DNA of 64,000 bases from NCBI GenBank assembly GCA_963921825.1, contig OY997594.1, positions 3,229,001 through 3,293,000 on the forward strand, in the 5' to 3' direction. A program made the translations under genes and the position numbers. The notes beneath the pieces are model-generated. The model made no database searches and was not told the origin of the DNA. It saw only the letters and a list, made by a program, of their open reading frames with translations. This document shows, piece by piece, positions 44,455-54,438 of the stretch. How positions within the stretch are numbered: position 1 is the first letter of the stretch; the number at the start of each line of letters is the position of its first letter. This DNA comes from Erodium maritimum (lineage: Eukaryota > Streptophyta > Magnoliopsida > Geraniales > Geraniaceae).

Positions 44455-47400
44455 ATGCCTCCCAGAATGGTGAAGCGAGGAGCGGCGTCGGGGCCGAAGA
44501 GGACTTCTAGGGCCTCAAGGAAGGCGCAGAACGAGCAGCAGGAGGTGGCGGTAGAGGCCGTGAAGGCTGAGGAGGTGGTGGAGATCAAGGAGGAGGAGAA
44601 ATTGGAGGACCCGGTAATGGAGTCGTCGGAGGTGAAATTGGAGGCTGCTGTGTCCGTTGCCGAGACAAAAAGTAAGTTTCTTTTGTGGCTGTAGATTTTG
44701 GATTGGATCTGATTGGGATTTTGCATTTTTGGTGGGTTGGATCTGATGGGATTTTGCAGTTTTGGTGGGTTGGTTGATTTGTGGGTATTGGGTTGTTAAA
44801 AATGTTCAAATTTCTTAGCTTTTGCTTTTGAATTTTGTGTGTAATTAAGCATTCTCTTGTCACACAGTTATGGGTTCTGATTCTCTTTGGTTTTTATTCA
44901 GCCTATTGACATAGGCTTGCATGTGCCTTTAGAATGGATGTATTAGGTTTTGGAGCTTATTGATTTTGAAGCTGGGTTGTTGAATTTACATTTTGCAATA
45001 CACATTATTTAGTATTTGGGTGTCTAAACTGATCAGCCTGAGTTCGAGCCTTGGACTAGTATGGAAGATCTGGCTATTGTAGAAAGCTTGTAGTTTAATT
45101 TCAAGTGTGTTAGGGTCTTAAATAATTATTAGATCTAATTGCTCCAGAAAGGATGAGGGTTGTGTAGATTCCTTAAACTTCATTCTGATTTCCATTGAGG
45201 GCAATGGAGAATTTGAGTCTGTCCTGAATCCTGATTGGCTGGATCATGTACTTTTATGATATGGCAGAAGAAGATGAGGTGAAGGAGTCTGTGGAGGAAT
45301 ATGAAAAAGATGAGCGGTTGGAGTTGGATGATAATGAAGTTGAATATGAACCTGAAGAGTATATTGGGGTGGATTATGATGATAAGGAAATCGAACAAGA
45401 GGATGTTCAGGAGGTGGGAGATGAAGTTGAGGAGGAGAATGAAGGTGATGAGGAGGAAGGTGACATGGCTGAGGAGGAAATCTTAGATGTCACTGAAGAA
45501 TTTGAGGGAGAAGAAGATGATGAGCATGCTGATGAAGGGCATGAACACGAGCATGAACATGCAGAGATGGTAGATGTGGAGGAGGAAGATCATCATGAAG
45601 TTTTTAAAGAGAGACGCAAGCGCAAGGAGTTTGAAGTGTTTGTTGGGGGATTGGACAAAGATGCAACTGAGGATGATTTGAGGAAGGCTTTCAAAGAAGT
45701 TGGTGATATTACAGAAGTCAGATTGATGATGAATGCTCAGACAAAGAAGAATAAGGGGTTTGCATTTTTGCGATTTGCTACTGTGGAACAAGCAAAGCAA
45801 GCTGTTACAAATCTCAAGAACCCAGTGGTAATATTTGAATTTGTCCTAGTTTGAATGGAAACTATTTGTTTCTTCACGTCATTAGTTTTACATTTTTCAA
45901 CTTCAATTCCAGATTAATGGGAAAAAGTGTGGGGTTACTCCAAGTCAAGACAGTGATACCCTTTTTCTGGGTAACATCTGCAAGACATGGACAAAGGAAG
46001 CTGTAAGTATATTGGTTTAACTAAGTGACCCCTAATGAAGCATTAACTTACATTTTTGGGTGGTTATTGGATTTGGTAAATTCTTTAATATTTGATAATT
46101 GGCTGTGGTTCCAGCTGAAAGAAAAACTGAAACATTATGGAGTGGAGAATGTTGAGGATATAACATTGGTTGAAGATAGTAACAATGAAGGAATGAATCG
46201 TGGGTTTGCCTTTTTGGAATTCTCATCTCGTTCTGATGCCATGGATGCATTTAAACTCCTCCAGAAGAGAGATATTTTATTCGGAGTTGATAGACCCGCA
46301 AAGGTTTCTTTTGCTGATTCGTTTATTGACCCGGGCGATGAGATTATGGCACAGGTAATATTATGAATATATAGTTTTTCTGTGCCCGCTCAGGATTTGC
46401 ACCCTTGGCTAAATTGCCTATTGTCTGCCATAATGTATCATGTGGAGTTTGGTGCTTAGTACGTGTTGGTGCTAATATAGATATAGGCGTCAAGTCAGAA
46501 AACATGATTGTTGTTGTGCATGACTTGGATAGAATCATCAATGGTTAACCTATATTTTGCTACTATTCTATAATATCAATCTTTAATAAAGCTGCAGTAT
46601 AAATTTGTAGGAATTTCTAGGATCATAACTATGTTAATATTTGCGTTACCACGTCTGTTATTGTTATAGCTTGATGCAAAGGCCCTTCATTCCACGCCCC
46701 ATTCCTATGTTAATAGGGACTTCTTTTTCCAATGACAACAGAACATTACCCTTGTCGTGCTTTTACATTTTTTCTTGGGAGCTGTTCCAATACCTGGCTT
46801 ATGTATCTTTGAATTCAGGTTAAAACTGTATTTGTTGATGGTCTTCCTGCTGCATGGGATGAGGATTGTGTCCGGAAGATTCTTAAGAAATATGGAGAAG
46901 TTGAAAAGGTCGAGCTTGCTCGCAACATGCCGTCTGCTAAAAGGAAAGATTTTGGTTTCGTCACGTTTGACACCCATGATTCAGCTGTGACATGTGCTAA
47001 AAGCATTAATAACACAGAGTTGGGTGAGGGGGACAACAAGGTTTGTCTAATTTCCTTATGTTGCATGTGTCTTCCACTTGTACTGTGAGAGGGCATAGCG
47101 ATAGCTTTACATATTTTTGCAGGCTAAAGTCAGGGCCAGATTGTCAAGACCACTTCAAAGAGTTAAAGGAAAGAATGCTAGTCATGTAGATTACCGATCT
47201 GGACGAGGAGGGTCTGGGCGAGTTGTAAGGGGTTCATGGGGCCGTCCTACGCCACATAGCTATGGTGGTCGCGGGGCAAGAGGAATTGGGACCCGTGTTC
47301 CACCTGTAAGCATGAAGAGATCATTTGGGCCGAGAGATAGACGACCTGTCATGTCCATGCCAACGAGGGGAAGAGCCTTGGCACCTCCTCCCCGGCCCTA

Positions 47401-48600
47401 TGACAGGAGACCTCCTGGTAACTATCTACTCTACTTTGTATCTGATTGCAAGCTTTTTACTGCCTTTATATGCTATCTTACAATGTTGTACCTTTCTTTG
47501 ACAGCCCCTTCATACCCTAAAAATAGCTTCAGGAGGGACTATGGTCGGCGTGATGACAATCCTCCACCAAGGAGTAGACCTGTTGCAGATTATGCTCCTT
47601 CAAGGGTAGTTCCAGAGAGGCGGCAATCATACAGGGATGAATATTCATCTCGTGGATCTAGCTATTCAGGTATGCCCAGAGGCCCTAGACATGCTCCTCG
47701 TGCTGCACCAAGGAGAGCTTATGTGGATGATGGCTATGGTCAGAGGTTTGAAAGGCCTCCTCCTCCTCCAAGTTATCATGAATTGCGTACTCGTGAAGTG
47801 CGTTCACGTGATTATGACTCTATATCTGGATCAAAACGTCCATATGCTGCTCTGGTTTGTTTTACCGCCTTAAAAATCTGAATGATTTGTTATGCCCTAT
47901 AATTTGTTTTGGCTTTTCTAAAGTGCATCTGATACATACACCTTCATGCAATTGAAGGATGATGTTCCTCCACGATATGCTGATGCTGATGTCCGTCAAT
48001 CAAGGGCTCGTTTGGACTATGAATATGGTGGAGGTCCCTCCCAATATGGAGATGGTTATGGTGATAGGTTTGTTATTTTCGTTAAAAACGGGATTTAATT
48101 CGTCTCTACTCTCACTCTATTGTGTCGGTATTTTAAGCTTTTTGTTTTATTGTTCATAGGCCAGGAAGATCAAATGTAGGGTATGGCAGCAGCAGAAGCT
48201 CTATGTCCACTTATGATTCTCAAGGCCCTTATAGCAGTAGTCGCCAGAGTATGGGATATGGTGGAGGTGTGTCTAAAGTTGATATAGTTATTTTTCATTT
48301 CATTTTGGCTCATTTTACTTGTGTTCTGATCTATTTTACTTCAGGTTCCTACGGTGGTAGTGATGTTAGTGGTTTGTATTCGTCGAGCTATGGAGCGGAT
48401 TATGCCCCTCGTGGAAGTGATGTATGCTGCTAACCTTAATGTAGTTCAATACTCGATACTGTATTACAATCCAACACATTTTTATTCATTCCATGCATGT
48501 ATTGTAGGCTGGTGGTAGCTCTTACTCCTCTATGTACTCTGGGCGTGGTGTGGGTGGAAGCAGCTACATGGGTGCTGGTGGTTCTGGGTCATACTATTAA
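44455..48600 (+). CDS. hnRNP-type RNA-binding protein with three RRMs
   Basis: Likely nuclear mRNA-binding protein of the plant hnRNP-Q/LIF2-related group (At2g44710-like). Coding exons 44455-44671, 45268-45827, 45913-46002, 46115-46354, 46819-47040, 47123-47417, 47505-47854, 47958-48067, 48160-48266, 48345-48421, 48508-48600; 786 aa. A basic N-terminus (MPPRMVKRGAASGPKRTSRA) precedes a very acidic region (about 74-185). RRM1 (about 194-270) has FEVFVGGLD and KGFAFLRFA; RRM2 (273-355) has DTLFLGNI and RGFAFLEF; RRM3 (371-450) has KTVFVDGL and DFGFVTF. The C-terminal 330 residues are rich in Gly, Arg, Tyr, Ser and Pro. The 87-bp intron at 47418-47504 is open and in frame. A foldback MITE starts 24 bases after the stop. 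Confidence 0.92.
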
Positions 48601-48624
48601 GGTAAAAAGTTAATATTGTTTAAT

Positions 48625-48925
48625 GGGATAATTGCGAAAAAGTACCCTGAGGTATTCATTGTTTGCAACTTGTAACCCTCCTTGATAATTGTAAACAAGT
48701 GCCCTGAACTTGTCTTTTTGTTGCACTTCGTATAAATTTGTTTCAAAATGACGACTTTAGCCTTGAATATCTTGGCTCTTTGTACGGTACAAAAAGGAAG
48801 AAAATGAAGGGATATGAAAATTCAAGGGTAAAATCATCATTTCGATACAAAGTGCAACAAATATACATGTTTAGGGCACTTTTTTGCCACCACCAAAGAA
48901 GGCTGTCCTTTTTTGCAATTATCCC
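48625..48925. mobile_element. GGGATAATTGC foldback MITE, copy 9 (RRM gene 3' UTR)
   Basis: GGGATAATTGCGAAAAAGTACC to TTTTTTGCAATTATCCC, 301 bp, with a perfect 9-bp target duplication TTGTTTAAT (48616-48624 and 48926-48934). It begins 24 bases after the RRM-gene stop, so it is almost certainly within that transcript. Confidence 0.93.
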
Positions 48926-50351
48926 TTGTTTAATTTCTTAAGATCACATGGAACTATGCAGTATCTTTGCCTTGGGTATTTGTTTTCGGGACGGTGTGGC
49001 CGCGTGGGGCTATCTGATTGGTGATGATAACGGAGCACTTTGGTCATAAGAGTGATTTGTCTATTGAACAGATGCAACATGTCAAAGAGGCTTGTTCTAT
49101 GCTCTTATGCACTATGGTGCCTGCAGTTTTGAAGAAGTTGCCAAGCATAGTAGCCTCTAAGTGGTTGAATGAGGAGTTTTGAGAGCGCACATAAGTAAAG
49201 AAAGGTGGTTTTGGATCAATATGATACTGCATCCGCTGATGGATAGCTTGCCAAGTTGCAGTTCTACGGAACTTAAAGAGTTAGTAGAGATAAAGAAAAA
49301 AAAAACAAGAAATGCTTGGTACGTACGTCCTCCTGTGTATAAGTTGCTTGTTTATTCTGTCTATGGAACTTGACTTTGAGGAAAGTTGTGGAGGCACCAC
49401 CATCTTCTGTATGACGGATTGAGGTTTTAATGCCTATGGTTCAGACTTTTTGGATATATTGTTGCATTGAATTAGAATTCATTGGATGTGTTTTGTTTAG
49501 AAGGCATTATGGTCATGTCCTTCTACTTGTTGCAAGCTTCCCATGATATGGGACAAAAAATTATTGAAGGCTGTGGGGGCGTAGTAAGCACTTATGCCCG
49601 ATATGAGTTGGAACGGGAAACAACATTTAAAGTGTGAATATGAGTTGGAAACTTACTTGGCAAGGCATTGGATTAGTTGCCTTACCTCACTTGATTGCAT
49701 TAAATATACTTTTATTTGCAAGAAAGCAGGGAAATCTTACTGTAGTGTAGTATAATTCCTGACCTAACCTCCATCCACACCTGCTCCCGAACTGATGTAC
49801 TCGCTGGAGTTCGAACCTCTGACCACCATTGTCTGCGTCATTTTATATATAGCATGAATTAGTTGGATAAGTTTTTTTTTACAAGGTTTTGATAATCTTG
49901 GATACTTGAACTAGTATATGACGATCTTCCAGAACCGAGCACCAAGGAATCAACTTGCACTCGCATTTTTTCTGTCTGCAGTATGGTTGGTTCCTTAAGA
50001 AGTTACCATAATGTGTGATTAGGGTAGGTATTATGGACTTTACTGGCAAGATGCATGAGTTAGTAGTTGCCTCAGCATGATCCTATAGTTATTGTCTACC
50101 GATTTTGTCGATGGTTGGTGATGCCAAGATAGGGGGGAAGGCATTGGAGTTGGATTCAAGTGTTGGGTCAATTTTTTTGCAGTGTATAACAGATTTGATT
50201 CCTTTTAGGTAAGAAATTGTTGTATTGCTGCTATGTGACTTATATCTTATGCAATATTTAGTTGGTTATCTCTTATTTGTAATGTGTTGCTGAAAGGGTA
50301 CATTTAAGACATTCTTTTGAAGTTAGCATAACAGGGTATCGACATTTTTTA

Positions 50352-50616
50352 GGGTTAATTGCCTTTTGTACCCCTTATGCGTTGGTAATACACTGGGCAA
50401 AACTTTGGTCTGGTTTACGTCATGTTGATATGTGACCAATTCAGTAGGCATGTAATTGTTCTGTTATCTGTACATGAGTATTAAATGACCTATGACCAAT
50501 TCATAAGGGTATTGAAGTGTGTTTTCAAAACATAAGGACTCTTACTATACTTTATTAAAGTGAAGGGTATTAAAAGTGTGTTACCAATTCAAAAGGGGTA
50601 CCGACGGTAATTAACC
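50352..50616. mobile_element. GGTTAATTRCC foldback MITE, copy 1
   Basis: GGGTTAATTGCCTTTTGTACC at the left faces GGTACCGACGGTAATTAACC at the right. Inner blocks TGTGACCAATTCAGTAGG / ATGACCAATTCATAAGGG repeat. Related to the element at 53.3 kb. Confidence 0.7.
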
Positions 50617-51447
50617 TTTTTATTTATAGTGTGTTTGAATTATTAGAGTAAAGCAGTCACATTTGAGCCTTTGTTCCCTGGTTTTGCCTCCGATATCAAA
50701 AGCCAAGCTCGATTCATGCCCTGTCTCTTCGATCACGTCCCATGAAATCAGAGGCCCGCCCGACCTTTGATTTCAGGCTTTTCTCTAATGGTGTATCGAC
50801 TTGTGGCATTACCTGGCTTTCCTCGAATTGTTGGATCTTACATAAACTATAACACCGGTGTAACATTTATGCTTCTTTCTCAAATTCATTCTTCTCCTAA
50901 TCGACGTAAATGTTTTCCAATTGTATAGCAGTCAGTCATGCCTCATCACAGTCCAGCTTTACTGACCGTTTTTGTTCTATCGACCGGGAAACGAGTAAGT
51001 TGACATTTAACCCGATATCAAGAAGACGGGGAAGTCAAAATCGGGCGGATATTTACTTTAGAAAACATATTTATATCCCCCTTTACAACCGTTATACAGC
51101 TAAACCCAGGACATCACAAAACAAAACACCTCTGCCTGTGGAGGTGCAATTTTGTTGGATTATGATTAGTTGAGGATCTTTATGCTGTCAAGTGTCAACA
51201 ACTATGATAAAACATAATCATTATGTCCTCAAAAGAAAGAATTAAATAAAATTAGAATATACCCCTAACAAGGAAACAAGGAACAATGTACATCCAGCCC
51301 CACAACAAGAAGAAAAATATTCTCCCAATCCATGTTCACACACCTTTTTTATTTTATAAAAACAAATATATTGATAATTTTTTGATGTTTTCGGGATGAA
51401 AACAAAAAACACGGGGAAATCTACAGTATATAACACGAATTTGTCAA

Positions 51448-51650
51448 CAAGAGCACCTCAAAACGGACCTAACAAAAGATGAATAAAGGTCTAACAACCT
51501 GATTTTTTCTACCGTGAAGTAAATAATAAACACGAACAAACAATAACATGAATATGCCAATAAGGGCACCTCAAACCGGACCCAATAACAGGTGAACAAA
51601 GGTCTAACAACCTAGAATTTCCTACCGTAAAGCAAACAATAAACGCATAC
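51448..51650. repeat. tandem duplication, period about 108 bp
   Basis: GCACCTCAAAACGGACCTAA + GGTCTAACAACCTGA + CTACCGTGAAG recurs as GCACCTCAAACCGGACCCAA + GGTCTAACAACCTAG + CTACCGTAAAG. Confidence 0.75.
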
Positions 51651-53261
51651 AAACAAGGGGCATACCAACCATAGCATCAAAAATCAAACTAACAATAAGT
51701 CTTAAAATCCTAAAATCTATCTTGAAGCTCAATAAACCAAAAGCACGCCAATCCCACACCGAAAACCCGAGAAGTCAACCAACGGTACTGTGGTCACCGA
51801 AATCTCAAACCTCCACGTCTAATGTCGATAGCATTTTCCACCGTACCAAAGCCTAGAAGACACTACCGATCACGACTCAACTCTCACAAGGAGAGCCCGC
51901 CCGAGGCCAGCACTATTGGACGACCCAAAAGAGGAGTCGGATTCAAATGACCCTAAAATCGTTGTCGAAAGGGCGATTAAAAGAAACTCAAAAATGAGCT
52001 CAATCACACACCAACAGACTAAGAAACAACAAACGGGAGCCAAATACAAAAAATATATTTAAAATCAATACCCAAAACCTCACTTTTCCTTTTTAAAAGC
52101 CTAGATTATAAGTGAATTAGCACTTGACGAATTAAACCGAGTAGGATCTAATGTATAAGAATCCGTTGAAATAATTATTGATCATGCCACGTGACGAATC
52201 AACATTGGGTGTCATGATAGTAGACGCAACAGTCAGGTATAAGGGTCCATAAACCCGACAATCGTTCTAATGACATCGACGTCCTATAATACCTATATTA
52301 AACACGTATCAAACCGACTTCTTGTTTTCGAGGCCGATACACAGATTAGACCATATTAGGGGGACCTTAGAGCAATTTCAACACAGACGATTTTACATAA
52401 ATGTGACGTGAATGAGAAGCGAAACCAAGGAAAAGAAGACGCTTGAGCGAGACAACCTTTACCTCGACAAATTACTCGGGATCGTGCGAAAATCCGACAT
52501 AATTCATGCGTTCGGACGTCACATATCCTACTTATCAAGAAAAACCCTTCACCCATTCTACTAGTTCAAGATTATCAAAATCGAATCGAAGCTGCTAAAA
52601 ATTCCATTTTTAGAGAGAGAAAATTGAGAGAGAAAGTTGAGAGAAGAACCTACAAATATCGGAAACAAACCACAGCTCGAGTCGTCTCTCTGTCTCTTCT
52701 TCCCCACAGTAAAAAGCAAGTCTACTCCAAACCCTAGAGAGAGAGAGAGAGAGAGAGAGAGTGACAGAGAGAAAGCTAGAGGAAGAAGATGATGAACTGA
52801 TTAAAGAGCAACAAACAAAGAGAGAAACCAGGTAATAAATAATACCCATTGAATCCTTATAGCTACTCTCCTCTTCTTCCGCTTCAGATCTCCGACTTTT
52901 GCCCATCCCTTCGTCCCTGCCAAGGATTTTGTGGGTTTTGAATTTCGGAATCAATTTCTTTTCTGGGTATCAATCCTTCATGGAAGCCGAATTGGGTCGG
53001 TGTGGTTTAGGGGTAACATTTTCGTTTTACTAATCATGTATTGGGTTTGTCATTGTGGAACCCTTTTCTTAATACTGTGATTTTCTAGAGCGATCATACA
53101 TTTTAGCAAACAAAATTTGTGCAACTATGTGAATGTTTTGTGATTATGGAGTGAAAAAGGATTTGGAATTTCATTTCTTGATTCGTGGCTGTTGGCTTAA
53201 GGATATTTATTGTAGCAATTGTGTTTATGTATGTTTTAATTTGGATTGTTTTGATGGTGAT

Positions 53262-53540
53262 GATTACCTTTAGTACCCCTTATGTATTGGTTAACACTCC
53301 TTTAGTACCCTGATGTATTGGTAACGCTCTAGACAAAATTTTGGTCAAAATTTACGCCAATTTGATGATCTGTGACCAATTCATAAGGGGTATTAAATGT
53401 CCTGTTGCCAATACATAAAGGGTATTAAGGGTACTAAATGTGTGTTACCAAAACGTAAGGACTATTATTGAACGTTATAAAACTTTGGGGTATTAAAGGT
53501 ATGATACCAATTCAAAAGAGGTACAAAAGGTAATTAACCC
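53262..53540. mobile_element. GGTTAATTRCC foldback MITE, copy 2 (PTI1-like UTR intron)
   Basis: Left end GGTGATGATTACCTTTAGTA is decayed; right end reads AGAGGTACAAAAGGTAATTA + ACCC. Shares TGTGACCAATTCATAAGGGG, GGTATTAAA and GTGTGTTACCAA with the 50.4-kb copy. Confidence 0.65.
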
Positions 53541-53697
53541 AACATTCTGAACAGAACAAAAAAAAAGCAAAGCAAATGGTGGGAAACCTTCAATTCGGTC
53601 TTTCCTTGTCATTGGCACTTCATCACTTTTACTTCAGTTATTGCAGGTGAACAGATTTTGCTTTGGTCTATAATTTGTTTGCAGCGTATAGTAATTA

Positions 53698-54027
53698 GGA
53701 ATACTTGCAAAAACTTGGGGTGAATTATGCCCGTTTTGCAAATACTATTGGTGAGCTATTTTTTTTTGCAAAAGAACATCCCCGGCCTATTTTCCGAAAC
53801 ACAAATCCATTTTGTTTTGCAAAAAGTCAAAATTAACCATGCAAAAGTGGATACATTAGGGTCACAAATTGTAAAAAATGTATAATGTAAAGGGCAAAAC
53901 TGTCATTTCCTAAAAAAGGGATGTGACGGAAATTAGTTGGGGGATGTTTTTTTTTTGCAAAAAAAATAGTTCACCGCTAGTATTTGCTAAACGGGCATAG
54001 TTCTCCGCAAGTTTTTGAAATAATCCC
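53698..54027. mobile_element. foldback MITE related to the GGGATAATTGC family (PTI1-like UTR intron)
   Basis: GGAATACTTGCAAAAACTTG...CCCGTTTTGCAAATACTA faces TAGTATTTGCTAAACGGG...CAAGTTTTTGAAATAATCCC. Flanks TAGTAATTA (53689-53697) and TAGTAATCA (54028-54036) form a 9-bp target duplication with one mismatch. Only the terminal few bases match the main family. Confidence 0.8.
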
Positions 54028-54438
54028 TAGTAATCAAACAAGGTAGTCCAGAAGACAATGAATTTGCATTTGGATCCTTGAGATTGAATATTTAGCTGGT
54101 ACGGAGGATGGTTAAGTTAATCCCGAGGTTCTTTGTTCAAAAGCTAAAGTTTTGTAAACTAGATTTCCATAACTCTGTTGCCATTATTCTATATTTGTGA
54201 CATACATACACATGTACCTTATTAAGTCATTATAGTTTTCGTTTGACTTAGGAGGCAATCAACAGGCCTTCATGTATGAGGTTATGCTAATCAAATGTGA
54301 AATACATGCTTGTGGAACTTTCTCCAGTTGTTTGACAGTTTGGTTGTTACCATGCAGGCTCCTGCACCACTTCCTGGTCAGTTTGTACGCCTAGAAAATA
54401 GTACTGTTGACAACTGTTATCTAAGGAAAAAGACCAGG

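Larger units (their letters stand above)
48926..52600. other. intergenic region without a supported gene
   Basis: Begins with probable 3' UTR of the RRM gene. Holds one foldback MITE (50352-50616), a tRNA-like B-box on the minus strand (49806-49817) and a tandem duplication (51448-51650). The rest is AT-rich without domains. Confidence 0.45.
52601..54438 (+). other. PTI1-like gene leader: 5' UTR exon, UTR intron and promoter
   Basis: A purine-rich leader exon (about 52.6-52.83 kb) includes an AG microsatellite (52735-52761). It ends at a donor CCAG|GTAATA (52831/52832). The matching acceptor is probably ATGCAG|GCTCC (54357/54358), giving a UTR intron of about 1.5 kb that contains two MITEs. 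Upstream ATGs lie in the leader. Confidence 0.55.

Noticed and set aside
45483..45800. 105-codon minus-strand ORF within the RRM gene
   Set aside because: Antisense of the acidic GAA/GAT-rich coding stretch, which lacks stops on the other strand by composition.
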